64,000 bases of DNA from Vibrio coralliilyticus (lineage in GTDB: Bacteria > Pseudomonadota > Gammaproteobacteria > Enterobacterales > Vibrionaceae). This document shows positions 46,802-55,614 of this stretch, piece by piece (the stretch's first letter is position 1; every line of letters begins with the position of its first letter). A program made the translations under genes and the position numbers. Where the stretch lies: the NCBI RefSeq assembly GCF_024449095.1, contig NZ_CP024628.1:620001-684000 (forward strand), given 5' to 3'. A model generated the notes under the pieces. It saw nothing but the letters and a program-made list of their open reading frames with translations, did not search any database and had not been told where the DNA came from.

Positions 46802-48106
46802 TTATCTGTCCCAGTACGCTTCTTCCAAGCTATCTTCACGCTCAGGAAGAGCACGAGCCAAACGAGGGGAATGCTGAGTTAACACTTCATAACTGACTCG
46901 GTTAGCGTATTTGCAAATTTGAGATAGCGATGAATACGTCAAATATGGCTGATCATGCTTGGATGAGTTCGGTACGTTGACTTGGTGATGGCTGTTTGCC
47001 GCCATATCATGTAAAAGTGCCGACAGTGCCGCGTCTCCTGCGCCATTGGTATTCTTAATCTCTAGAGGACCACCAAGGTAAGGGCCAATATGAGAATAGA
47101 CTTTCACCGGTGTAGCACAATCTTTTTTGCGCATAGCACGGCTAAACTCATATTTGTTGAATTCAGGAATGTTACCCGGTAGTAATGGCAATTCTGTTGT
47201 GCGCTTTACTGAATCTTCAGTGTAACCTGCCATATATAATCCAACAGGGCCAGAAGTACACAGTACCAAGTCAACCCATTCTAACGCTTTGTCTGCGGCT
47301 AGAAGCGGATCTTTCTCACCAGTTAATGCTTCGCCTTCTTCCTCGTTCATTGCAACGATGGAAATGTTTTCTTTAATGTAGTCCTGCCACCATTTCGCAT
47401 TTCCTTCGATCACCCATTTTGTACCCAGAGTCAATACGACAGGGACATTTTTAGATTTAGCAATTTCGATTGCTCGAGCCACAGCTTGAGGCATTGGATC
47501 TTCAGGGTTTCCGCGCATTAGGTATGACGAAACGACCAAAGCAGAGGCTTTGTCGAAGACATCTTCCGGAATGCTGTCCGGACGAAGCTTATTCATGTGG
47601 CCTTCGTTAATGGCGAAAGTGCGCTCGCCATTTTCTGAAATGAGCGTATAGCAGCGACCAATAGAGCCTTCTACCATTTGCAGGTGATTAAGGTTCATAC
47701 GTGAAGAAGTACGGCATAGGTAACGATAGGCAAAAGAGCCGACTTCGATGTTCTTTGACATCACACCCAAGAGTACAGACTTGCTGTCGGCAAGTACTGA
47801 GTAGTTGTGCAATGTATTACCAATAGTATCGCCAGGGTACTGGTGTGTAATTAGCTCACGCTGTACCAGTTCATCATATAAAGCATCCGCTTTGCTCTCT
47901 TCTAACACGAGAGAGTGCCCTTTACTCAAGTCGTATTTAGCGAGGAAATCGTCGTCCACACGAGCTTCTATATCAACGATTGTCTGACCAACACCAACGA
48001 TGATTGGTCGGTAAAGCTTAGGTGTTTGCTTCATTTGGTTGACAAGAGGATCACGAGCGTGAGTCGGGAAATAGTGCTTAGATTTGCGCTGTCCGGGAAA
48101 CTTCAT
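46802..48106 (-). CDS. gsk: Inosine-guanosine kinase
   Basis: Purine-nucleoside salvage kinase of the PfkB/ribokinase family, phosphorylating inosine and guanosine. The length of 434 residues and the N-terminus MKFPGQRKSKHYFPTHARD match E. coli Gsk. The catalytic base lies in NTNGAGDAALSA and the substrate end in VGVGQTIVDIEA. It stands alone between terminators. Confidence 0.94.
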   Translation of the reverse strand: MKFPGQRKSKHYFPTHARDPLVNQMKQTPKLYRPIIVGVGQTIVDIEARVDDDFLAKYDLSKGHSLVLEESKADALYDELVQRELITHQYPGDTIGNTLHNYSVLADSKSVLLGVMSKNIEVGSFAYRYLCRTSSRMNLNHLQMVEGSIGRCYTLISENGERTFAINEGHMNKLRPDSIPEDVFDKASALVVSSYLMRGNPEDPMPQAVARAIEIAKSKNVPVVLTLGTKWVIEGNAKWWQDYIKENISIVAMNEEEGEALTGEKDPLLAADKALEWVDLVLCTSGPVGLYMAGYTEDSVKRTTELPLLPGNIPEFNKYEFSRAMRKKDCATPVKVYSHIGPYLGGPLEIKNTNGAGDAALSALLHDMAANSHHQVNVPNSSKHDQPYLTYSSLSQICKYANRVSYEVLTQHSPRLARALPEREDSLEEAYWDR

Positions 48107-48177
48107 TTTAAGAGTGCGGTTAGAAATTTTCGCGCATCATATCACATCAAAATAAGATTGCTTTCATTTTTGTTACA

Positions 48178-48214
48178 CAAAAAAGAGCCAAACTGAAACG
48201 TTTGGCTCTTTTTC
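48178..48214. terminator. Terminator after the creA-like gene
   Basis: Plus strand: AAAGAGCCAAAC, loop, GTTTGGCTCTTTTT. The minus strand also has a six-T run, so it ends the creA-like gene. Confidence 0.88.
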
Positions 48215-48216
48215 GT

Positions 48217-48687
48217 CTACTTTTTCGTAGTGTGGATGCCGTATGCCTTTGTGCCCCATAATGGCACGGTTGAAAGGCTATGCTTGAAGCTGCCAGATGT
48301 CTCTTTCGTCGAATATGACAAGTACATCAGTGTTTGGTTTTCGGCATCAAAAATTCGACGTACCTTCATGCTTTTAAAGAAAATACTTTTCGACTTCTTA
48401 AATACCACTTCGCCACTTTTTGATTTATCAATGGCCGCTAACATTTCAGGGGTAATTTCCCCTGTTTGACGACAAGAAATTGAACTATCACTTGGATCTG
48501 CGAGGCTCAGGTCGGCTTCAATAGAGGCAATATGGCAGGTAACACCTGTAACCACCGGATCCTTGAGGTGATTCAGTTTGATGTCTTTTAGTGTGAACAA
48601 GCCTAGGCTGACATCGCCAACTTCGCTATTGTCACAGGCTGTTAAACCTAAGGCCAGCAATGATACGGTCGCGATTTTTTTGAACAT
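48217..48687 (-). CDS. creA: CreA-family lipoprotein
   Basis: A 156-residue envelope protein. The lipoprotein signal ends LGLTAC (lipidated Cys18). The remainder is the CreA domain (DPVVTGVTCHIASIEADL, SISCRQTGEI, GEVVFKKSKSIFFKS, LMYLSYS). E. coli CreA is usually predicted to be secreted by a plain signal peptide; a lipobox form is common in vibrios. Function unknown. No creBCD genes are nearby. Confidence 0.85.
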   Translation of the reverse strand: MFKKIATVSLLALGLTACDNSEVGDVSLGLFTLKDIKLNHLKDPVVTGVTCHIASIEADLSLADPSDSSISCRQTGEITPEMLAAIDKSKSGEVVFKKSKSIFFKSMKVRRIFDAENQTLMYLSYSTKETSGSFKHSLSTVPLWGTKAYGIHTTKK

Positions 48688-48836
48688 GATGTGAGTTGTC
48701 CTAATGATTGAATTCCGTTTGTGAACTTGCCTAGTTTGACACAGATGACAGCAGATATCCTTAAAATACTTGAGACATCAGATCGTTATCGCTAAGCTTC
48801 ACGGTAATGACACATAAAATACAGTAGTCACCCAGT

Positions 48837-49337
48837 ATGACCGAAAGTGTGAATCCAATTGTTGAGGTCAAGAACCAATGGCTAAGTCAGCACGTCGATG
48901 TGGAGTTTCCGACTCAAGAAAGCCTTGCGGGGAGAGCTCTGTTTCTAGAAAAAAGCGCAGATAGTCAGTTCAAAAAACTGGATGATAAGCTTGATGCTGG
49001 TACTGATTTCGTTACGCAAGATATATATAAGGTGGACTTTCATCGTCTGACGGTGATGTTCTCTTTACTTCAGTCGAAAAGGTGGGAACAGCTGCGGGAT
49101 CAAGAGCTGATAGTTGAGTTTTTGAGCCAAATTATCTTCTCAGAGCCATGCGATCTTTATGTAGGTTTTCAAAATGGAGAGCCCACTGCTGCAGCTATTG
49201 TAACCAAACTAGACAACACATTATTGATTTCTGATGTGGTGTCATGTGCTAGCGAGCCTACTGCATTTATTGCCTCTTTACTGGGTCACCCCAGCGTAGA
49301 AGCATCACTATTCTCGAATATATACATCGAATCATAA
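48837..49337 (+). CDS. Uncharacterised 166-residue cytoplasmic protein
   Basis: I do not recognise a family. The protein is acidic, with no signal peptide or transmembrane segment. The C-terminal half (LYVGFQNGEPTAAAIVTKLD onward) resembles the last strands of an acyltransferase-like fold, but the acetyl-CoA loop is not present, so this is only a hint. ATG at 48837. It stands alone between creA (divergent) and a HAD phosphatase. Confidence 0.6.
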   Translation: MTESVNPIVEVKNQWLSQHVDVEFPTQESLAGRALFLEKSADSQFKKLDDKLDAGTDFVTQDIYKVDFHRLTVMFSLLQSKRWEQLRDQELIVEFLSQIIFSEPCDLYVGFQNGEPTAAAIVTKLDNTLLISDVVSCASEPTAFIASLLGHPSVEASLFSNIYIES

Positions 49338-49566
49338 AGCCTATAACGATAGTATAGACACGGTTATCCGCATACCAATTAACGCTTCTTTTTAGTCCAC
49401 TTGGTGTTATTAGTATTGAATTCATGCAATTAGCATATCAATTAGTGACACGTCCGGTATTTTTATCATCAACTAAGTGGTATTTGATTGAAGTGTTAAC
49501 CCCATCATTCCAATCTCAGTTACCTCGCATAGTATTTGACGAGTACCTTATAGAAAGGAAACTGGA

Positions 49567-50214
49567 ATGGGTAAACCTCAGACTCAATGTGTGATCTTCG
49601 ATTGTGATGGAACCTTAGTGGATAGTGAAAGGCTTTGTTGTCAGGCACTTTGCGATGTGTTCAATCGATACGACGTTCACTTGTCTTTAGAGACGGCAAT
49701 AGAGCATTTTGAGGGAGGTAAACTGGCCGATATTCTTACCGATATGCGAGATCGGTTAGACCTGAATGTTTCATTGGACGAACTCGAGCCAATATATAGA
49801 AAGTCTCTGGAAAAGCGGTTTGAGGCCGACTTAAAGCCAATGGAAGGAGTATTTGATGTTATTCAATACTTAGAAGCAAAAGGCATCGAGTATTGTGTCG
49901 CTTCAAATGGTCCAAAAACAAAAATTGAAAAAACACTGCAAATCACGGGTCTGTTGCCCTATTTCAAGGGCAAGATCTTTTCAGCGTTTGATACCAATAG
50001 TTGGAAGCCTGAACCTGACTTAGTCCATTATAGTGCGATGAATATGGGATTTAGTCTCAACGAATGCATCTATGTCGATGATACGCCAAAAGGGTTGGAA
50101 GCAGGGATACGAGCAGGAGTTAAGACAATCCACCTAGTCGGCCTTAACAATAAGGTTCATTCAGAAAATATTGTGAGGATTAAGACTCTAAAAGAGTTAG
50201 AAACTTTGCTCTAG
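49567..50214 (+). CDS. HAD-superfamily phosphatase, YieH-like
   Basis: A 215-residue phosphatase. Motif I is VIFDCDGTLVDSE, motif II CVASNGPKTKIEK, motif III lysine in SWKPEPDLV and motif IV IYVDDTPKGLEAG. The overall pattern matches E. coli YieH, a 6-phosphogluconate and purine/pyrimidine-monophosphate phosphatase. The cap domain spans about residues 20-85. ATG at 49567 follows AGAAAGGAAAC. The 229 bases upstream hold no other gene. Confidence 0.83.
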   Translation: MGKPQTQCVIFDCDGTLVDSERLCCQALCDVFNRYDVHLSLETAIEHFEGGKLADILTDMRDRLDLNVSLDELEPIYRKSLEKRFEADLKPMEGVFDVIQYLEAKGIEYCVASNGPKTKIEKTLQITGLLPYFKGKIFSAFDTNSWKPEPDLVHYSAMNMGFSLNECIYVDDTPKGLEAGIRAGVKTIHLVGLNNKVHSENIVRIKTLKELETLL

Positions 50215-50411
50215 TGGAGCCACGCAGTTAGGCATAAATATGTTTTGTTTGTCTTCTCGTCTCTTTGCTAACGGCGTTTTTAATACCGAGTACCTAACTT
50301 CCAGTGTGACTTGAACAACGAGCATAACGAACGCCTTTTGCTCAAAGTGCTCGTCAATTATCCCGTAAAGTCTGGTTTTTAACCGTTTGAATCAAAAAGA
50401 CAAAATTTTTA

Positions 50412-50439
50412 TTGATCTCAAATCTCAATCCGTTAAAGT
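50412..50439 (+). promoter_or_regulatory. Sigma-70 promoter candidate for the tRNA pair
   Basis: TTGATC at 50412-50417 and TAAAGT at 50434-50439, spaced 16 bases, are followed by a GC-rich stretch typical of stringently controlled stable-RNA promoters. The first tRNA begins about 60 bases later. Confidence 0.5.
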
Positions 50440-50499
50440 ACGCCTCGTTCTCACGGCACAGGCCGGTGAGAGATGGTGTTACCATCGCATGATTGCGTT

Positions 50500-50586
50500 G
50501 CCCTGGTGGTGGAATTGGTAGACACAAGGGATTTAAAATCCCTCGGCGTTCGCGCTGTGCCGGTTCAAGTCCGGCCCGGGGCACCA
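50500..50586 (+). tRNA. tRNA-Leu (anticodon UAA)
   Basis: An 87-base class II tRNA with encoded CCA. The acceptor arms GCCCTGG and CCGGGGC pair, with one G-U. The anticodon stem AGGGA/TCCCT encloses loop TTTAAAA, giving anticodon TAA. A long variable arm is present and the T loop is GGTTCAAGTCC. It is the first of a two-tRNA transcript. Confidence 0.96.
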
Positions 50587-50598
50587 TATAAAAAATGA

Positions 50599-50672
50599 GG
50601 CGCGTTGGCAGAGTGGCTATGCAGCGGATTGCAAATCCGTGGACCTCGGTTCGACTCCGGGACGCGCCTCCA
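50599..50672 (+). tRNA. tRNA-Cys (anticodon GCA)
   Basis: A 74-base tRNA with encoded CCA. Acceptor arms GGCGCGT and ACGCGCC pair. The anticodon loop TTGCAAA carries GCA. T loop GGTTCGACTCC. It lies 12 bases after tRNA-Leu. Confidence 0.96.
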
Positions 50673-50691
50673 TTCTCTTTGAGAATACAGT

Positions 50692-50714
50692 AACCAGCTT
50701 AGGCTGGTTTTTTT
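50692..50714 (+). terminator. Intrinsic terminator of the tRNA operon
   Basis: AACCAGC, loop TTAG, GCTGGTT, then a seven-T run overlapping the end of the stem. Confidence 0.92.
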
Positions 50715-50901
50715 GTATCTGCGTATCGAAAAGCTCATTTTAGAGAGTAGCGTATTGCTATCGGATGATTGTTTTCCTATTAGCTTTGTCTCTTTGGCTC
50801 ATTACTTATAGTTGGTAGTTCCAACCTATCCGCCTCTTCGTAATATAAAAGTTACCTTTTACGGTGACTGATTGAAAAATCGAACCACAATGGTCATAAA
50901 C

Positions 50902-50918
50902 TGCACGGCATTGGTGCA
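50902..50918. promoter_or_regulatory. NtrC-type enhancer palindrome upstream of nasA
   Basis: TGCACGGCATTGGTGCA, one mismatch from TGCACC-N5-GGTGCA, the NtrC consensus. It lies 52 bases upstream of the sigma-54-like promoter, about 85 bases before the inferred transcription start, a usual enhancer position. Confidence 0.7.
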
Positions 50919-50969
50919 GACTTAGTATGGTAACCTAATTAACTACCTGAAAATTATGATGTTATTCGA

Positions 50970-50985
50970 TGGCATTACATTTGCT
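50970..50985 (+). promoter_or_regulatory. Sigma-54 promoter of the nasA operon
   Basis: TGGCATTACATTTGCT keeps the invariant GG and GC with the correct 10-base spacing and the TTGCT -12 block. Transcription would start near 50996, giving an 80-base leader that contains the attenuator. Confidence 0.7.
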
Positions 50986-51015
50986 GTAGAGCTGATTGGA
51001 AAACAACAACGTCAT

Positions 51016-51060
51016 GGGCAAAGAAGCCTCCTTCACTAAAGCAGTGGAGGAGGCTTTTTT
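51016..51060 (+). promoter_or_regulatory. Leader attenuator of nasA: hexaloop hairpin overlapping an intrinsic terminator
   Basis: GGGC-AAAGAA-GCCT (51016-51029) is a small hairpin whose six-base loop has A at position 1 and G at 4, the hallmark read by ANTAR proteins. Its 3' arm overlaps the 5' arm of the terminator AAGCCTCCTTCACT / AGTGGAGGAGGCTT (51024-51056, one G-U) with six T at 51055-51060. The two structures exclude each other. The nasA ribosome site follows directly, so the terminator must be overcome for expression. A second, upstream hexaloop was looked for and not found. Confidence 0.7.
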
Positions 51061-51077
51061 ATTTCAAGGAGTGAGTG

Positions 51078-53675
51078 ATGACAATGGAATGTATTAACAC
51101 AGCTTGTCCTTATTGCGGAGTTGGCTGTGGTATCGAGGTGAAACAAGGAAAAATACAAGGTGACAATTCTCATCCGGCAAATAATGGTGCACTTTGTGTG
51201 AAAGGTTCAGCATTAGCTGAGAGCCTCAATATGCCGTCTCGTTTGCTTTACCCTAAGTTCAATGGCAAAGAAATCAGTTGGGATGAAGCGACAGATGTGA
51301 TTGCAGAAGCCATGAACAACTCAATACAAACGGAGGGTCCTGATTCTGTAGCGATGTATGTATCGGGCCAGCTTCTGACTGAAGATTATTATGTCGCAAA
51401 CAAGCTGATGAAAGGCTTCGTTGGCAGTGCAAACATTGATACCAATTCACGGCTTTGCATGTCTTCCGCGGTAGTGGCACATAATCGTGCGTTTGGGGAA
51501 GATGTGGTGCCGGTCAACTATAGCGACCTAGATAAAGCTGAGCTCATTGTTATATGCGGCGCGAATACCGCATGGACGCACCCAGTTATCTTTAGACGTA
51601 TCCAACAAGCAAGAGAAAAGAACCCAAAGCTGAAACTCGTGGTGATTGATCCTCGAAAAACGGTAACGGCTCAACAAGCGGATCTTCATCTTTCTATCCC
51701 CAACGATGCTGATATCGCGCTTTTCGACGGACTTATAAGGCATTGTATTGACACTGGTTGCTTGGATACTGAATTTATTGAGCGGAACACTTCAGGCTTC
51801 AACCAGTTAGCGGAAAAGCTGAAAAACTCCAAATTCACTCTCGCTCAACTGAGCGATACGCTCGGTATTGATAAACAATCACTGCTGACATTTTATCGCT
51901 GGTTCAGCGAAACGCGTAAAGTAGTTACGGTGTTTTGTCAGGGTGTAAACCAGTCACAAACTGGTTCAGACAAAGGTAATGCGATCATTAATGCGCATTT
52001 AGCCACTGGCTCTATTGGTATGGAAGGCGCAGGACCGTTTTCGATTACTGGCCAGCCCAATGCCATGGGTGGGCGTGAAGTTGGCGGGCTGGCCAATCAG
52101 CTGGCGATTCATCGCGGCTTCGACCAAGAATCGATTGACGTTATCAAAGCGTTTTGGCGCTCACCTGATATTGCGACCAAACCGGGATTGAAAGCAGTAG
52201 AGATGTTTGAAGCAGTTGAACGTGGTGATATCAAGGTTATCTGGATCATGGCGACGAATCCCGTGGTATCCATGCCGGATCATGACTACGTCCGTCGAGC
52301 ATTGGAACGCTGCCCAACGGTCATTGTTTCTGACATCACGCCTGATTCGGATGTTGCGAAATACGCCAATCTCCTTTTGCCGGCCGCTGGCTGGGGAGAA
52401 AAGCAGGGCATGGTCACCAATTCAGAAAGACGCATAACTCGGCAACGTCGATTTATTCAACCACCTGGGTGTGCTAAGCCAGACTGGCAAGCGATTTGTG
52501 AAGTGGGCAAGAAGCTTTGTGAGCGAATGGAAATAGCAAACGGATTTGGTTTCTCCAATGAGGTGGAAGTATTTAGAGAGTTCTCCGCCATGACAGGATT
52601 AAATCAAGACTCATCGCTGATGCTTGATCTCTCTGAACATGCAGATATCTCCGAACAAGAATATGACGACTGGCGGCCGCAACAGTGGGGTAAAGACCAG
52701 CCATTTTCAGATGGAAAATTTAGCTTTCCTGATGGCAAGGCAAAATTTGTTGTCAGTGACCAGCTGCCAGAAGCTCAAGATCCGCACTGGTGGCTCAATA
52801 CAGGTAGGCAGCGAGACCAGTGGCATACAATGACACGAACAGGGCACATTGCTCATCTGGCTGCCAGCGAATTGGAGCCTACAGTTTATATGAGCCAATT
52901 ATCCGCCGATCTATTAGGTGCTAAAAAGGGTGAGTTGGTTAGGGTCGTGAACGGTGACAACAGCATACTGGCTAAAGCCACGATTGAAGACACCCTGCCG
53001 ATAAAACAGCTGTATATGTCGATGCATTGGGCTGGAGATTATGCTGGAAATAGTCAAGTTAATGCGGTGGTAAGCCGCTTAGTCGACCCTCATTCTGGGC
53101 AGCCAGCTTTTAAGTCCAGTCGTGTTGAAGTATTGCCAGAGAAGATTGCTAGCTACGGTTTGTACATTGGTGCTCAGTTCTCTAAAGAGTCTTTTGCTTA
53201 CTGTGCATTTCAGGCGGAAAAGCAGTCTGGCATTTGGCGATTTGCTAATACAAAACGCGTATCCAAGTCTTATGGTCAGAAATCTAACCAACAGAGGATC
53301 ATGCTTGATCTGCCAGTAGGCTGGCTGGCTTTTGATTATGAAGAGACCTCAAGTTGCCGTATTGTCACTTCTATCCTTGTTGTCTCCCCTAAGCCTGTTG
53401 AAATTGACTACACCAAACTGATTGATTTGATGGGTAAACCACTGTCATTTGCTGAGCTAATTGCGGTTGCTTCGAGTGAGAAGTCCAGCCAACTGGTATG
53501 TAGCTGTTTTCGAGTTAGCGACAAACAGATTACTTCTGCTTTGGAGAGCGGTCGTTGTCACAATGTTTCCCAATTACAAAATCAGCTCAAATGCGGCACT
53601 AATTGCGGCTCGTGTATTCCTCAGGTTGAAGCGTTAGTGAATAAGCATAGTGCTAAGACAGCAGTGATGAAATAA
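51078..53675 (+). CDS. nasA: Assimilatory nitrate reductase, catalytic subunit with C-terminal BFD domain
   Basis: Cytoplasmic molybdenum enzyme reducing nitrate to nitrite for assimilation. The N-terminal [4Fe-4S] ligands are C10, C13, C17 and C40, followed by the molybdopterin oxidoreductase core and a molydopterin dinucleotide-binding domain (about 600-720). The C-terminus has a BFD-like [2Fe-2S] domain (LVCSCFRVSDKQ, LKCGTNCGSC). 865 residues. ATG at 51078 lies 6 bases after AAGGAG; GTG at 51075 is too close. No separate diaphorase (NasB/NasC type) follows, so the electron donor is not encoded here. cobA follows after 11 bases. Confidence 0.93.
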   Translation: MTMECINTACPYCGVGCGIEVKQGKIQGDNSHPANNGALCVKGSALAESLNMPSRLLYPKFNGKEISWDEATDVIAEAMNNSIQTEGPDSVAMYVSGQLLTEDYYVANKLMKGFVGSANIDTNSRLCMSSAVVAHNRAFGEDVVPVNYSDLDKAELIVICGANTAWTHPVIFRRIQQAREKNPKLKLVVIDPRKTVTAQQADLHLSIPNDADIALFDGLIRHCIDTGCLDTEFIERNTSGFNQLAEKLKNSKFTLAQLSDTLGIDKQSLLTFYRWFSETRKVVTVFCQGVNQSQTGSDKGNAIINAHLATGSIGMEGAGPFSITGQPNAMGGREVGGLANQLAIHRGFDQESIDVIKAFWRSPDIATKPGLKAVEMFEAVERGDIKVIWIMATNPVVSMPDHDYVRRALERCPTVIVSDITPDSDVAKYANLLLPAAGWGEKQGMVTNSERRITRQRRFIQPPGCAKPDWQAICEVGKKLCERMEIANGFGFSNEVEVFREFSAMTGLNQDSSLMLDLSEHADISEQEYDDWRPQQWGKDQPFSDGKFSFPDGKAKFVVSDQLPEAQDPHWWLNTGRQRDQWHTMTRTGHIAHLAASELEPTVYMSQLSADLLGAKKGELVRVVNGDNSILAKATIEDTLPIKQLYMSMHWAGDYAGNSQVNAVVSRLVDPHSGQPAFKSSRVEVLPEKIASYGLYIGAQFSKESFAYCAFQAEKQSGIWRFANTKRVSKSYGQKSNQQRIMLDLPVGWLAFDYEETSSCRIVTSILVVSPKPVEIDYTKLIDLMGKPLSFAELIAVASSEKSSQLVCSCFRVSDKQITSALESGRCHNVSQLQNQLKCGTNCGSCIPQVEALVNKHSAKTAVMK

Positions 53676-53686
53676 AGGGGCATAAG

Positions 53687-54568
53687 ATGAAATACGATAT
53701 CAATCTAAGGGAAGGTTCATATTCAGATTTGAATGGTGCAAGCTTCAGCGAACACCGTCAACTGTATAACGATTCTTGTAAGCTACACAAACTTGACCGC
53801 TATCGAACAAAAGGAAAAGTCTATCTAGTTGGCGCTGGCCCAAATGACCCTGACTTACTGACCGTCAAAGCGTTAAAACTAATTAAGCAGGCTGATGTGG
53901 TGGTTTACGACCGCTTAGTCAATCGAGAGATCTTAGATCTAGCAGAAAAGGCCGAGAAACTGATCTATGTAGGTAAACGCTGTGGTCAGCCTAGTTTAAA
54001 ACAGGAAGAAATCAGTCAGATTTTGGTGGATTTAGCAGAGTCTGGTTACATGATCGTGAGGCTTAAAGGAGGCGATCCTTTTATTTTTGGTCGTGGTGGT
54101 GAAGAAGGGCTACTGCTGGCGCAAAACAACATTGATTATGAAGTAGTACCTGGCATCACCGCCGCAATTGGTTGTGCAGCGGCGTCCTACATACCATTGA
54201 CGCACAGAGCGTTGGCCCGAAGCGTGACGTTTGTGACGGGGCAAGTCGTATCAGGCGCGCTACCTGCTTGGGCTCAACTCGTATCGTCTGGGCAAACGTT
54301 GGTGTTTTATATGGGATTGGAAAAGGCCAGTGAGATACAAGATGGATTGCTCTGTCACGGTATGAGAGATGACTTTCCTTTAGCGGTAGTAACACACGGG
54401 TGTAGCTCTCAGCAGAAAGTCCATGTATCAAGCTTAAGCCGCCTAGCAAGTCTGTCAGAAGCGCTGAAAGGTGTGAGTCCGGCATTGATTATCTTGGGGG
54501 AAGTCGTCACACTTCGTGAACAACTTAACGCGACCGTAGAGTCGGTGATTTCTCAAGAGGTAACATGA
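53687..54568 (+). CDS. cobA: Uroporphyrinogen-III C-methyltransferase (siroheme pathway)
   Basis: Makes precorrin-2 from uroporphyrinogen III, the first step to the siroheme of nitrite reductase NirB. The SUMT domain starts near residue 43 (KVYLVGAGPNDPDLLTVKA), with VVVYDRLV, GGDPFIFGRGGEE (SAM binding) and VPGITAAIGCAAASYIPLTHR. An N-terminal extension of about 42 residues is not recognised. Only the methyltransferase is present, unlike trifunctional CysG. It ends in an ATGA overlap with ybiB, so translation is probably coupled. Confidence 0.92.
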   Translation: MKYDINLREGSYSDLNGASFSEHRQLYNDSCKLHKLDRYRTKGKVYLVGAGPNDPDLLTVKALKLIKQADVVVYDRLVNREILDLAEKAEKLIYVGKRCGQPSLKQEEISQILVDLAESGYMIVRLKGGDPFIFGRGGEEGLLLAQNNIDYEVVPGITAAIGCAAASYIPLTHRALARSVTFVTGQVVSGALPAWAQLVSSGQTLVFYMGLEKASEIQDGLLCHGMRDDFPLAVVTHGCSSQQKVHVSSLSRLASLSEALKGVSPALIILGEVVTLREQLNATVESVISQEVT

Positions 54569-55521
54569 GCATAATTCAGGAATGTATTCGAACGGTGGGT
54601 CGAGGTGAACGAGGCCGTAAGCCACTGACGTTTGATCAAGCTTTTCACGTCATGGATGATTACCTTGATGGACGATGCGACGATGATCAGATGGCTATGC
54701 TGCTGATGCTGATTCGAGTGCAAAATGAAACTCGTCAGGAAATTGCTGGCTTCGTAAAAGCATTTCAATCTCGCGTGCCTAACATTGGCGCCGATATTGA
54801 TTGGCCATGTTACGCAGGTAAAAGAAAAGCCGCGGGTAAACCATGGCATCTGTTGGCAGCGAAAATACTGGCTGATAGTGGCAGAAAAGTGCTCTTGCAC
54901 GGATATCATGATAGGCCCGCTGGGCGAGAGCATGCAGAAGATTACCTGAGTGTGCTGGATGTCAAAAAGGTTGAGTCCGCTGAGCACGCCAAGAATGTGC
55001 TCCAAGAAAGCAACATTGCATACTTACCACTCAAGTATTTCGCGCCTCAAGCTGAAACCATGATTGGTTGGAAAAATCGCTATGGTTTACGTACCCCGAT
55101 TAACACCGTGGTGAGAGCGCTAAACCCAGGTGGTGCCAAGATTGGCATTCGTGGCAGCTTTCACCCCGGATTCCAGCAGTTGCATGCCGAGGTAGAGAGT
55201 GAAATCGGGCTGACTCGTCATGCGGTTGTGTCCTTCAAAGGCCAATCTGGGGAGTCCGAATATAACCCTAAGGTCAGTCAAACGGTTTGGATGAGTACGC
55301 CTTCCGGTGTGGAATCGCACTATTGGACGGAACAAATGCTCACAGACATTCCATTGCCTGATGAGTGCCCGTTATGTACGCCAGAGGAAGAGCTGAATAT
55401 GATGGCAAACACCGTTGTTACCACAATGGCTAGCATTCTGTTTGCTGAAACGGGCGATAAAGACAAATCCTTTGAACAAGCGTATCAGCTATGGTCAAAA
55501 CATTGTGAGTCTCGCTCATAA
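54565..55521 (+). CDS. ybiB: YbiB/TrpD2-type glycosyltransferase-fold protein
   Basis: A 318-residue protein with the anthranilate phosphoribosyltransferase-like fold. The N-terminal helical domain (about 1-70) includes LTFDQAFHVMDDYLDG. The phosphoribosyltransferase-like loop is altered from true TrpD. E. coli YbiB binds nucleic acids and is SOS-linked, so enzymatic activity is doubtful. It begins within the ATGA of the cobA stop and is the last gene of the nasA operon. Its place in a nitrate operon is conserved in other gammaproteobacteria by my recollection, but its job is unknown. Confidence 0.8.
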   Translation: MSIIQECIRTVGRGERGRKPLTFDQAFHVMDDYLDGRCDDDQMAMLLMLIRVQNETRQEIAGFVKAFQSRVPNIGADIDWPCYAGKRKAAGKPWHLLAAKILADSGRKVLLHGYHDRPAGREHAEDYLSVLDVKKVESAEHAKNVLQESNIAYLPLKYFAPQAETMIGWKNRYGLRTPINTVVRALNPGGAKIGIRGSFHPGFQQLHAEVESEIGLTRHAVVSFKGQSGESEYNPKVSQTVWMSTPSGVESHYWTEQMLTDIPLPDECPLCTPEEELNMMANTVVTTMASILFAETGDKDKSFEQAYQLWSKHCESRS

Positions 55522-55560
55522 GCATTTTTTGAGCCCCTTCCTAAGCTGACTTAATCACTC

Positions 55561-55576
55561 TGGCACATTCCTTGTT
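55561..55576 (+). promoter_or_regulatory. Possible sigma-54 promoter of the ANTAR gene
   Basis: TGGCACATTCCTTGTT keeps the GG block and TTG but has GT instead of GC at -12. It lies 39 bases before the start codon at 55615. Weaker than the nasA promoter. Confidence 0.4.
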
Positions 55577-55614
55577 ATGTCTCTTACAAGCAAAGAGATA
55601 AAACAAGGAATGTT

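Noticed and set aside
50901..50919. CTGCAC/GTGCAG hairpin as a leader RNA element
   Set aside because: It lies upstream of the inferred transcription start and matches the NtrC DNA consensus better.
50985..51015. A P1 hexaloop upstream of the nasA terminator
   Set aside because: Three A-x-x-G hexamers occur but none is flanked by complementary bases.
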